From NCBI GenBank assembly GCA_030428025.1, contig JAUIBJ010000187.1:1-6845 (forward strand): a DNA stretch of 6,845 bases. The letters run 5' to 3'. Positions 1 through 6,619 of this stretch are shown here, piece by piece. This DNA is from Alphaproteobacteria bacterium (lineage in GTDB: Bacteria > Pseudomonadota > Alphaproteobacteria > Rhodobacterales > Rhodobacteraceae). The notes beneath the pieces were generated by a model. That model was not told the origin of the DNA and did no database searches. It saw nothing but the letters and a program-made list of their open reading frames with translations. Position numbers and translations under genes: made by a program. Position 1 is the first letter of the stretch. Each line of letters starts with the position of its first letter.

Positions 1-2574
1 GACATCGCCGGGCAGTCGCCGGCGCTTTCCTGGCTCAACGCGCTCGATGCGCCGATTTCCGGAGCGATCCGGGCGGCGGTGGATGCGGAGGGGCGGCTGG
101 GCCCTCTCGATGCGGTGCTGGAGATCGGGGCGGGGGTACTCAACCCCAACGAAGGTGCTCGTCCGGTGGCCTTCGATCATGCCAGCAGCCATTTCACCTA
201 TGACCCCGAGCAGCAGATCATCCGCTTTCGGGAGTTGCAGCTCGACAGCAAGTGGGTCAGCGCCCGGATCGAGGGGCAGACCCATCTGGCGGGGATGGAG
301 GATGGCTGGCCCAACGCTCTGGTGTCGCAGTTCCAGGTGCATGAGTTGTCGGCCAACCCGATGGAACTTTACGGCAAACCGGCCGTCTTCGAGGGTGCGA
401 CGATGGACATGCGGCTCAACCTCGACCCCTTTCGGGTGACGCTGGGCGAGTTGAGCCTGTCCGATCAGGGCCAGCATCTGGTGATGCGCGGCGATGTGCG
501 GGCCGAGCCGGACGGCTGGTATGTCTCCGTCGACGGGCAGATGGCCGCGATCGACCCCGACCGGCTGATGGCGCTCTGGCCCGAAAGCCTCGAACCCAAG
601 ACGCGAAGCTGGATCGACACCAATATACAGACGGCCGAGTTGAGCGATATCCAGGTGGCGCTGCGTTCAATGCCCGGCCACAAGCCCGATGCCTTCCTGG
701 CCTTCGATTTCGTCAATCTCACCACACGTTTCATCAAGGACGTACCAATGATCGAGCAGGCCTCGGGCCATGCCTCGATCTATGACAACCGCTTCGTCAT
801 CACAGCGCATGAAGGTCATGTGACGGCCGCCGAGGGCGGGCGGATCGACATTTCCGGGTCGAGCTTCGACATCCCCGACATCCGCATCAAGCGCGGCCCC
901 GGAAAGGTGCGGTTGAAGACCGAAAGCACCATTACCGCCGCGCTGTCGCTGTTGAACGAGGAGCCGTTCCGCTTTCTCGACAAGGCCGGCCGGCCGGTAA
1001 CGCTGGCCGACGGCCAGGCGCGGCTCGACGGTACGCTCGATTTCCTCGTGGTCGACGATCTGACGCCCGAGGACGTGGCCTTCAACGTCTCGGGCCAGCT
1101 GGCCTCGGTGCGCAGCGACAAGCTGGTGGAAGAGCGCGTGCTGGCGGCGTCGGAACTGCAGATCGCCGGCAGCCACGAGAAGCTGGCGATCTGGGGCGAA
1201 GGCCGGGTCGGGCTGGTGCCGTTTTCGGGCCGGTGGGAAATGCCGCTCGGCCCGGGCAGCAACGGCGCCTCGCGGGTGGAGGGCTGGATCGAGTTGTCGG
1301 AGAGGTTCGTCGACGAGTTCCGCATCGGCCTGCCGCCGGGCAGCATCTCTGGCGCGGGGAAAGGCCAGATCGAGATCGATTTCGCCAAGGAGGCTCCGCC
1401 GCAGTTCAGAATGAGTTCTAATCTGGCGGGCGTGATGCTGAGCCTGCGACCGCTGGGCTGGCAGGTGGGCACAGATCAGACCGGGCTATTCGAGGTCGGG
1501 GGCGCCCTGGGCGAACCCCCGCGCATCGACAGGCTGCGCATCGACGCGGGCGGGCTGCGCGCCGAGGGCTCGGTGACGCTCACCGAAGACGGCAACCTCC
1601 AGCAGGCCAATTTCGGCCGCGTGCAGCTTGGTACCTGGATCGACGCCCCGGTCGATCTGGTGGGGCTGGGGCCGGGCAAGGCGCCGCTGGTGCGGGTGCT
1701 GGGCGGCGAGATCGACCTGCGGCAAACCTCGCTGGCGGGCCAGGAGAGCGGCACGCCGCGCGGCGAGCGGGGGCCGGTGTCGCTCCGTCTCGACCGGCTG
1801 CAGGTGTCGGACACGATCGCGCTCACGGAGTTCAACGCAGAGCTGGACATGGCCAATGGCGCCGACGGCGCCTTTTCCGGCAAGGTGAACGGCCAGAGCG
1901 AAATTTCCGGGCGGGTTCTTCCCAGTGCCGAAGGCAGCGCCTTCCGCATCGTCAGCCAGGATGCCGGCGGCGTGCTGCGCTCGGCCAATCTGCTGAAACA
2001 GGCGCGCGACGGGTCGCTTGAACTGGTCCTTGTTCCGGAAGCCCGCACCGGCACCTATCGGGGCAAGTTGAAGGCCGACAACCTGCGGGTCAAGGACGCC
2101 CCCGCCATCGCCGCTCTGCTGAACGCTCTCAGCGTTATCGGCCTACTGGAACAGCTCACCGGCGAGGGTATCCATTTCAACCGGGTCGAGGCCGATTTCC
2201 TGCTCGCGCCCGAGCGGGTGACGCTTTATTCCGGCAGCGCCGTGGGCGCCTCGATGGGAATTTCGATGGAGGGCTATTACTATATGGAAGCTGGGCAGAT
2301 GGACATGGAGGGGGTGGTTTCGCCCATCTATGCGGTCAACATGCTGGGCGGCATGTTCTCGCGGCAGGGCGAGGGACTGCTTGGCTTCCAGTACGGGCTC
2401 AAGGGGCCCACCAGCAACCCCAAGGTGCAGGTCAACCCGCTTTCGGTTTTCACGCCCGGCCTGTTCCGTGAACTGTTCCGCCGGCCGCCCCCCAGTCGGA
2501 CCAGCCCGGGCGCGCCGCAGGCCGAGACGGACGAGGACAGGCCCGACGGCACGAGCCGCGGGCAGGACCGCTGA
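1..2574 (+). CDS. AsmA/YhdP-like protein (DUF3971 and AsmA-like C-terminal region), 5' truncated
   Basis: The reading frame is open from base 1, so the gene begins upstream; 857 residues are visible and the N-terminus, where a membrane anchor would be expected, is missing. The sequence is rich in beta-type repeats, with stretches of alternating polar and hydrophobic residues, as in the AsmA/TamB/YhdP superfamily of long envelope proteins. The first ~300 visible residues resemble DUF3971 (for example FTYDPEQQIIRFRELQLDS near residues 66-84). Residues ~670-830 resemble the AsmA-like C-terminal domain, including NLRVKDAPAIAALLNALS and the glycine/methionine-rich stretch near IYAVNMLGGMF. A proline-rich, charged tail of about 30 residues ends the protein. 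Family members with known roles span the periplasm and are implicated in phospholipid transport to the outer membrane; that role here is inferred from family only. The stop overlaps the queA start by one base, suggesting one transcript. Confidence 0.85.
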   Translation, partial: DIAGQSPALSWLNALDAPISGAIRAAVDAEGRLGPLDAVLEIGAGVLNPNEGARPVAFDHASSHFTYDPEQQIIRFRELQLDSKWVSARIEGQTHLAGMEDGWPNALVSQFQVHELSANPMELYGKPAVFEGATMDMRLNLDPFRVTLGELSLSDQGQHLVMRGDVRAEPDGWYVSVDGQMAAIDPDRLMALWPESLEPKTRSWIDTNIQTAELSDIQVALRSMPGHKPDAFLAFDFVNLTTRFIKDVPMIEQASGHASIYDNRFVITAHEGHVTAAEGGRIDISGSSFDIPDIRIKRGPGKVRLKTESTITAALSLLNEEPFRFLDKAGRPVTLADGQARLDGTLDFLVVDDLTPEDVAFNVSGQLASVRSDKLVEERVLAASELQIAGSHEKLAIWGEGRVGLVPFSGRWEMPLGPGSNGASRVEGWIELSERFVDEFRIGLPPGSISGAGKGQIEIDFAKEAPPQFRMSSNLAGVMLSLRPLGWQVGTDQTGLFEVGGALGEPPRIDRLRIDAGGLRAEGSVTLTEDGNLQQANFGRVQLGTWIDAPVDLVGLGPGKAPLVRVLGGEIDLRQTSLAGQESGTPRGERGPVSLRLDRLQVSDTIALTEFNAELDMANGADGAFSGKVNGQSEISGRVLPSAEGSAFRIVSQDAGGVLRSANLLKQARDGSLELVLVPEARTGTYRGKLKADNLRVKDAPAIAALLNALSVIGLLEQLTGEGIHFNRVEADFLLAPERVTLYSGSAVGASMGISMEGYYYMEAGQMDMEGVVSPIYAVNMLGGMFSRQGEGLLGFQYGLKGPTSNPKVQVNPLSVFTPGLFRELFRRPPPSRTSPGAPQAETDEDRPDGTSRGQDR

Positions 2575-3620
2575 TGAAACTTGAGGAATTCGACTTCGAT
2601 CTGCCCGAGGGGCTGATCGCCACACGGCCAGTGCGGCCGCGCCCATCGGCCCGGCTGCTGGTGGCCGAGGGCGACGACATTGCCGACGCGCGGGTCTGGG
2701 ATCTGGGCCGGTGGTTGCGGCCGGGCGACCGGCTGATCCTGAACGACACGCGGGTGATCCCGGCCCGTCTCTCCGGCCTGCGCACGCGCCAGGGCGCGGG
2801 CGGCGCCACCGAGGCACGCATCGAGGCCACGCTACTCGACCCGGCGCCGGGCGGCGGCTGGCGGGCGCTGGTCAAGCCGCTGAAGAAGCTGGCGGTGGGC
2901 GAGACCGTGCGCTTCGGTGCGGGGCTCGAGGCCCTTTGCGTCGCCAAGGACGAGGGTCAGGCGGTGCTGCGCTTCAATCTGGAAGGGGCCGCGTTCGACG
3001 CGGCGCTGAACGAGGCAGGCGCCATGCCGCTGCCGCCCTATATCGCCGCGCGGCGGGCGGCGGATGCGCAGGACCGCGAGGATTACCAGACCGTCTTTGC
3101 CCGCCGTGCCGGCGCCGTTGCCGCGCCCACCGCGTCGCTGCACTTCGACGAGGCGCTGCTGGCGGGATTGGCGGGGCAGGGGGTGGATTTCACCCATGTC
3201 ACCCTGCATGTGGGGGCGGGCACCTTCCTGCCGGTGAAGGTGGAGGACGTGACCACCCACAAGATGCATGCGGAATGGGGCGAGGTGAGCGAGGAGGCCG
3301 CGACCCGGATCGCCGCCACCCGCGCCGCCGGCGGGCGGATCATCCCCGTGGGCACCACCGCGCTGCGGCTGATCGAAAGTGCCGCCGCCGCGGGCGACAT
3401 CGCGCCGTGGAAGGGCGAGACGGATATCTTCATCTATCCCGGCTTCCAGTTCCGTGTAACCGATGCGCTGATGACCAATTTCCACCTTCCGCGCTCGACC
3501 CTGATGATGCTGGTCTCGGCGCTGATGGGACAGGCGCGCATCCGCCGCATCTATGAGCATGCGATCGCCGAGGAATACCGTTTCTTCTCCTATGGCGACG
3601 CTTCGCTGTTGATCCCCTGA
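2574..3620 (+). CDS. queA: S-adenosylmethionine:tRNA ribosyltransferase-isomerase QueA
   Basis: QueA transfers and isomerises the ribosyl moiety of S-adenosylmethionine onto 7-aminomethyl-7-deazaguanine in tRNA, giving epoxyqueuosine at wobble position 34 of GUN-anticodon tRNAs. The protein is 348 residues, the usual family length, and appears complete. Family blocks seen in order are LNDTRVIPARL (56-66), MPLPPYI (151-157), the block around EDYQTVFA (169-176) leading to APTASLHF (184-191), THVTLHVGAGTFLPVK (207-222), HKMHAEW (229-235), PVGTTALRLIE (258-268), and the C-terminal run from YPGFQFRVTDALMTNFHLP (288-306) to YGDASLLIP. The N-terminal block reads LIATRP where many homologues have LIAQ.P, a mild variation. 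The ATG overlaps the previous stop (TGATG), and AGGA at 2564-2567, six bases before the ATG, is a suitable ribosome site inside the upstream gene. No other queuosine gene is in the window. Identification is secure. Confidence 0.97.
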   Translation: MKLEEFDFDLPEGLIATRPVRPRPSARLLVAEGDDIADARVWDLGRWLRPGDRLILNDTRVIPARLSGLRTRQGAGGATEARIEATLLDPAPGGGWRALVKPLKKLAVGETVRFGAGLEALCVAKDEGQAVLRFNLEGAAFDAALNEAGAMPLPPYIAARRAADAQDREDYQTVFARRAGAVAAPTASLHFDEALLAGLAGQGVDFTHVTLHVGAGTFLPVKVEDVTTHKMHAEWGEVSEEAATRIAATRAAGGRIIPVGTTALRLIESAAAAGDIAPWKGETDIFIYPGFQFRVTDALMTNFHLPRSTLMMLVSALMGQARIRRIYEHAIAEEYRFFSYGDASLLIP

Positions 3621-3650
3621 AAAAAGCCTGTCAGGCGGGCGCTGACCGGC
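3620..3650 (-). terminator. Hairpin with T-tract on the minus strand, directly after queA
   Basis: Bases 3626-3634 (GCCTGTCAG) pair with 3642-3650 (CTGACCGGC) around a 7-base loop, giving a 9-position stem with one mismatch. Six A residues (3620-3625) lie just before the stem on the plus strand, so on the minus strand the hairpin is followed by TTTTTT, the form of an intrinsic terminator. On the plus strand the hairpin has no T-run directly after it, so it would be at best a weak terminator for queA. The hairpin and A-tract are directly visible; function and direction are inferred. Confidence 0.5.
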
Positions 3651-3714
3651 CTTGGGTGAGTCGGTCTTTGGCCTGGCCGGCGGTTCTGTGATAGGCACGA
3701 CGGAAAACGGCCAC

Positions 3715-3720
3715 GGGGGA
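3715..3720 (+). promoter_or_regulatory. Ribosome binding site deciding the MFS start
   Basis: The purine run GGGGGA lies six bases before the ATG at 3727. It favours this ATG over an in-frame TTG at 3652, which would add 25 residues of glycine-rich, non-membrane sequence unlike an MFS N-terminus. Confidence 0.6.
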
Positions 3721-3726
3721 CACGCG

Positions 3727-5004
3727 ATGCTGTCGGTTCTGTCCAGCGCCTGGGCGCTGCTTCTGGGGATGATGCTGTTGCAAGTGGGCAACGGCATGCA
3801 GGGCACGCTTCTGGGGATCCGCGGCGAGATCGAGGGCTTCTCGACCCTCGAGATGTCGCTGGTGATGTCGGGCTATTTCCTGGGCTTCCTGTTCGGTTCG
3901 CGCCGGGCGCCGGCGATGATCCGCCGGGTTGGGCATGTGCGGGTCTTCGCGGCTCTGGCCTCGCTGATCTCGGCGGTGATGATCCTTTATCCGGCCCTGA
4001 CCAATCCCTTCGCGTGGGGCGCGGGGCGCATCATCATCGGCTTCTGCTTCTCGGGCGTCTACGTGACCGCCGAAAGCTGGCTCAACAACGCCGCCGACAA
4101 TACCAACCGCGGCAAGGCGCTGTCGCTCTACATGATCGTGCAGATGGTGGGCATCGTCTCGGCGCAGGCGCTGATGCTGGTGGCGGATCCGGGCGGGTTC
4201 ATCCTGTTCATCATCCCCTCGGTGCTGATCTCGCTTTCCTTTGCGCCGATCCTGCTGTCGATCAGCCCGACCCCTGCCTTCGACACCACAAAGCCGCTCA
4301 GCCTGCGCCAGATCATGAAAATCTCGCCCCTCGGCTGCGTCGGCATGTTTCTGCTCGGCGGCATCTTCTCGGCCCAGTTCGGCATGGCGCCAGTCTATGG
4401 CGCCGAGGCGGGGCTGTCGGTGGTGCAGATCTCGACCTTCGTCTCCACATTCTTCGTGGGGGCGCTCGTCCTGCAGGTGCCCATCGGCTGGCTGTCGGAC
4501 CGGATGGACCGGCGGCTCCTGATCCTGGTGGCGGCGTCTGTCTGCGGGGGCGGTGCGGTGCTGGGCATGCTGCTCGGTCAGTTCTTCCCCGTGCTGCTGC
4601 TCGCGGGGCTGCTGGTGGGGGGGATGTCGAACCCGCTCTATTCGCTGCTGATCGCCTATACCAACGACTTTCTGGAGCATGACGACATGGCCGCCGCCGC
4701 CGGCGGGATGGTCTTCATCAACGGGCTGGGCGCGGTTCTGGCGCCGGTCTTCATCGGCTGGCTGATGGGGCAGATCGGCGCCTGGGCCTTCTTCCTTGTC
4801 GTGGCGGTGCTGGGGTTCGGCATCGCGGGCTATGCGGCCTATCGGATGACGCAGCGCGCCGCGCCCTCGGTCGACGACACCGAAAGCTTCACCATGGTGG
4901 CGCCTTCGGCGTCGCCGATGGCGGTCAGTTTCGCGGCGGAATACGACTACGAGGTCGCGCAGGATGACCAGGATGGCGGCCAGGCAAGACGGGCAGAGGG
5001 ATAG
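3727..5004 (+). CDS. MFS transporter, 12 predicted membrane segments, substrate unknown
   Basis: This is an inner-membrane permease of the major facilitator superfamily, 425 residues from the chosen ATG. Hydrophobic segments can be read at about 3-21, 42-58, 72-91, 96-116, 132-152, 158-179, 201-221, 232-252, 264-284, 286-306, 321-347 and 349-370, the usual 12 in two halves with a central loop near 180-200. The MFS signature loop GWLSDRMDRR (254-263) is clear in the second half; the matching loop of the first half (GSRRAPAMIRRVGHVRVF) is degenerate. Segment 4 carries GRIIIGF.FSGVYVTAESWLN, a style seen in the YcaD-like branch of the superfamily. A cytoplasmic C-terminal tail of about 50 residues contains AAEYDYEVAQDDQD, acidic and tyrosine-bearing. 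It lies 106 bases after queA and 118 bases before the DUF924 gene, so a shared transcript is possible but not shown. The substrate cannot be inferred from sequence or neighbours. Confidence 0.9.
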   Translation: MLSVLSSAWALLLGMMLLQVGNGMQGTLLGIRGEIEGFSTLEMSLVMSGYFLGFLFGSRRAPAMIRRVGHVRVFAALASLISAVMILYPALTNPFAWGAGRIIIGFCFSGVYVTAESWLNNAADNTNRGKALSLYMIVQMVGIVSAQALMLVADPGGFILFIIPSVLISLSFAPILLSISPTPAFDTTKPLSLRQIMKISPLGCVGMFLLGGIFSAQFGMAPVYGAEAGLSVVQISTFVSTFFVGALVLQVPIGWLSDRMDRRLLILVAASVCGGGAVLGMLLGQFFPVLLLAGLLVGGMSNPLYSLLIAYTNDFLEHDDMAAAAGGMVFINGLGAVLAPVFIGWLMGQIGAWAFFLVVAVLGFGIAGYAAYRMTQRAAPSVDDTESFTMVAPSASPMAVSFAAEYDYEVAQDDQDGGQARRAEG

Positions 5005-5014
5005 CGCTAACGAG

Positions 5015-5023
5015 TTATCCACA
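5015..5023 (+). promoter_or_regulatory. Consensus DnaA box (TTATCCACA)
   Basis: The nine bases TTATCCACA are an exact match to the classical high-affinity DnaA box. The site is 11 bases after the MFS stop, in a 118-base gap that is clearly more AT-rich than its surroundings (for example AAATTTTTACTG at 5048-5059). A second, poorer match lies on the opposite strand at 5099-5107 (TTTCCCACA, two mismatches). A single exact 9-mer can occur by chance, though less readily in GC-rich DNA. Binding and function are inference: it may act as a regulatory or titration site. With one good box and no typical neighbours it does not look like an origin. Confidence 0.4.
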
Positions 5024-5110
5024 GTCACGGAAAGTTGCCGATGTTGCAAATTTTTACTGTCCAAAGAAAAGGATATGGGACTAAGCTTCCCTGATCGGGT
5101 GTGGGAAATG

Positions 5111-5115
5111 AGGAG
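5111..5115 (+). promoter_or_regulatory. Ribosome binding site deciding the DUF924 start
   Basis: AGGAG lies seven bases before the ATG at 5123. This strong Shine-Dalgarno sequence sets the start there rather than at in-frame ATGs further upstream (5108 and 4964), the latter of which would begin inside the MFS gene. Confidence 0.8.
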
Positions 5116-5122
5116 TTTTACG

Positions 5123-5707
5123 ATGACGGCCCCGGAAGAGGTATTGCGGTTCTGGCTCGACGAGGTCGGCCCGCAGGGGTGGTACAAGGTGTCCGAGGAA
5201 CTGGACCAAGAGGTTCGCGACCGGTTCGAGGAGGCCTGGCACAGCGCGCGGCAGGGAACCTATGGGCTCTGGCTGACCTATCCCAGCGGCACGCTGGCCT
5301 ATATCGTGCTGATGGATCAGTTCCCGCGCAACATGTTCCGGGGCTCGGCGAGGGCGTTTTCCACCGACCGGCACGCGCTGGCGGCCGCCAAGGCGGCGAT
5401 CCACCGCAAGTGGGATCTGCGCATCGACGAACCGGCGCGGCAGTTCTTCTACCTGCCCTTGATGCATTCCGAAAACCTCTGCGATCAGGAACGCTGCATT
5501 CGCCTGATGATGGAACGGATGCCCAGGACGGGGGCAGACAACCTGCTGCATGCCCGCGCCCATCGCGAGGTCATCCGCATGTTCGGCCGCTTCCCCTATC
5601 GCAACGAGGCGCTGAGCCGCGCCTCGACCGGGCCGGAACGGGCCTATGTCGAGGCGGGCGGCTATGGCTCAACCCTGCGCAACCTGCAGGAGGCCGACGC
5701 CGCCTGA
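5123..5707 (+). CDS. DUF924 family protein, function unknown
   Basis: The protein is 194 residues, close to the family's usual 180-200. It opens with EEVLRFWLDEVGP (5-17), the common DUF924 beginning, followed by W20 and the F35/W39 region. The family hallmark MDQFPRNMFRG (64-74) leads into AFSTD (78-82), then FFYLPLMHSENL (108-119) and the block H147..V150 to FGRFPYRN (154-161), and it ends with the glycine-rich GGYG (179-182). DUF924 proteins have an all-helical, TPR-like fold and are widespread in Proteobacteria; their biochemical role is, to my knowledge, not established. No signal peptide or membrane segment is seen, so it is probably cytoplasmic. It is the last plus-strand gene before a terminator. 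The upstream gap is AT-rich, but I found no convincing -35/-10 pair, so it could have its own promoter or be read through from the MFS gene. Confidence 0.92.
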   Translation: MTAPEEVLRFWLDEVGPQGWYKVSEELDQEVRDRFEEAWHSARQGTYGLWLTYPSGTLAYIVLMDQFPRNMFRGSARAFSTDRHALAAAKAAIHRKWDLRIDEPARQFFYLPLMHSENLCDQERCIRLMMERMPRTGADNLLHARAHREVIRMFGRFPYRNEALSRASTGPERAYVEAGGYGSTLRNLQEADAA

Positions 5708-5736
5708 CCGGCACGCGGTGAAGGGGGCGGTGAGTG

Positions 5737-5760
5737 GAAAGGCGGCAAGCGTCGCCTTTC
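5737..5760. terminator. Intrinsic terminator between convergent genes
   Basis: GAAAGGCGGC (5737-5746) pairs with GTCGCCTTTC (5751-5760) through ten positions, one of them a G-U pair, closing a 4-base AAGC loop. On the plus strand the stem ends in CTTTC and is followed by GATTTTG, serving the DUF924 gene. On the minus strand the stem also ends in CTTTC, so it may additionally stop transcripts of the PRC-barrel gene, whose stop codon is 16 bases away. It sits in the 68-base gap between the two converging genes, where such a signal is expected. Confidence 0.75.
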
Positions 5761-5775
5761 GATTTTGCCCGGCTG

Positions 5776-6396
5776 TCACTCCGTTGCGCCCTCGTCTGCA
5801 TTGCGCTCGGCGGCATCCTGCGCGGCCGTTGCATCCTGGCCGGTCGCGCTCATGCCGTTCAGCGCGTCGCTCTGGCTTTGCTCCAGTTCCCTTGCAATGC
5901 GCTGGTCCTCGGCGGTGACGAAGGCATCGGCCGCCTTCAGTTCTTCGGCGGTGCGGTCGAGATAGAGGCGCGGGTTGCCGGCCTCGGTCATGTCCAGGTC
6001 GATGGCCGACAGGGAAATCGCCACCTCCTTCTCGCCGATGCCGAGAAAGCCGCCGACGCCGATGATCACGCCTTCGACGCTGCCGTCGAAACTCACGATC
6101 ATGTCGTTGATATCGCCGATGCTCTCCTCGTTCTTGTTGTAGACGGACGACCCCAGAAGGTCGCCGGCGAGCACAGAGTTTTCGCTTTGCATCGGGATCG
6201 CGCCATCGACCGTGCCCGTGGCGGCGCCCGCGGCGTTCAGGCCGCTGTCGTCTCCGGTGACGGCGGGGCCCGTGCCGGTTTGCGCGGCCGCGTCGCTGCC
6301 GTCTGTCATGTCGTCCTGATTCTGCGCCAGCGCCGGCCCACAGGCCAGAATGGCGGCGGTCGCGAGGCCGCTGACGGTGCGTGTCAGAGAGGTCAT
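5776..6396 (-). CDS. Exported PRC-barrel domain protein
   Basis: The 206-residue product starts with a signal sequence: a short polar start with R6, a hydrophobic core LATAAILACGPALA (11-24), and a signal peptidase I site ALA|Q after residue 24. The same core contains ILAC (16-19), which fits a loose lipobox, so a lipoprotein with Cys19 as the anchor is an alternative. Residues 25-72 are a low-complexity linker rich in Ala, Gly, Thr and Asp. Residues ~75-134 form a PRC-barrel domain: SVLAGDLLGSSVYNKNEESI, then GDINDMIVSFDGSVEGVIIG, and IGEKEVAISLSAIDL. The tail (150-206) is acidic and Ala/Gln/Glu-rich, probably helical or disordered. PRC-barrel domains occur in photosynthetic reaction centre H subunits, RimM and many small envelope proteins; the role of exported forms is unknown. 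The ATG at 6396 is chosen because the signal peptide begins there and AGGAAAGGA precedes it; a longer frame from 6555 would bury the signal peptide. The gene stands alone on the minus strand, divergent from lpdA. Confidence 0.88.
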   Translation of the reverse strand: MTSLTRTVSGLATAAILACGPALAQNQDDMTDGSDAAAQTGTGPAVTGDDSGLNAAGAATGTVDGAIPMQSENSVLAGDLLGSSVYNKNEESIGDINDMIVSFDGSVEGVIIGVGGFLGIGEKEVAISLSAIDLDMTEAGNPRLYLDRTAEELKAADAFVTAEDQRIARELEQSQSDALNGMSATGQDATAAQDAAERNADEGATE

Positions 6397-6403
6397 GGCG
6401 TTT

Positions 6404-6412
6404 TCCTTTCCT
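6404..6412 (-). promoter_or_regulatory. Ribosome binding site of the PRC-barrel gene
   Basis: Read on the minus strand, the purine run AGGAAAGGA ends seven bases before the ATG at 6396 and supports that start. Confidence 0.7.
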
Positions 6413-6423
6413 GTTATGCCTGT

Positions 6424-6452
6424 GCCAGCCGGGGCGGGGGCGCCCGGCTGGC
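6424..6452 (-). repeat. Perfect 10-bp inverted repeat in the PRC-barrel leader
   Basis: GCCAGCCGGG (6424-6433) and CCCGGCTGGC (6443-6452) are perfect reverse complements around a 9-base GC-rich loop. Read on the minus strand, the hairpin ends 11 bases before the purine-rich ribosome site of the PRC-barrel gene. A smaller hairpin, CGCGG-ATAAC-CCGCG (6459-6473), is just upstream of it. There is no T-run after either stem, so they do not look like intrinsic terminators. A role in mRNA stability or translation is possible; the repeat itself is certain, the function is not. Confidence 0.6.
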
Positions 6453-6578
6453 GGAATGCGCGGATAACCCGCGATGGGGCTGCGCCGTTCCCGCCGGTCT
6501 TCCCATGGGCGACGGTTCGCCAGTCGGACAGGGCAGACCGGCCAAAACCTGCCACCCGCCCCTGCGTCCCTGCACCCC

Positions 6579-6619
6579 ATGGCGGGCGCCATCTGACGCG
6601 TTGTGCCCGCCCGTCAGAT
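6579..6619. repeat. Two overlapping inverted repeats upstream of lpdA
   Basis: ATGGCG-GG-CGCCAT (6579-6592) is a perfect palindrome with a 2-base centre. Its last two bases are also the first two of a second perfect repeat, ATCTGACG (6591-6598) and CGTCAGAT (6612-6619), separated by 13 bases that contain the candidate -35 element. Such symmetry is typical of dimeric regulator sites but could also be chance in GC-rich DNA. Confidence 0.5.

Noticed and set aside
3652..5004. MFS gene starting at the TTG at 3652
   Set aside because: The 25-residue extension is hydrophilic and glycine-rich, the TTG has no clear ribosome site, and the ATG at 3727 has GGGGGA in front and starts directly before membrane segment 1.
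5035..5082. Sigma-70 promoter for the DUF924 gene
   Set aside because: Candidate -35 elements (TTGCCG, TTGCAA, TTTACT) have no acceptable -10 hexamer at 16-18 bases, so no promoter could be called despite the AT-rich sequence.
5005..5122. Chromosomal or plasmid replication origin
   Set aside because: There is only one good DnaA box, no cluster of boxes or iterons, and neither neighbour is a replication or partition gene.
3631..5187. A 518-codon open frame on the minus strand opposite the MFS gene
   Set aside because: Its translation is dominated by His, Arg, Asp and Gln runs typical of the antisense reading of GC-rich, hydrophobic coding DNA; it resembles no protein family, and the plus-strand MFS gene explains the region fully. 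It is mentioned only because of the reversed terminator at its end.
5776..6555. Longer version of the PRC-barrel protein starting at 6555
   Set aside because: The extra 53 residues would place the signal peptide in the interior, and the internal ATG at 6396 has a good ribosome site and a proper signal-peptide start.
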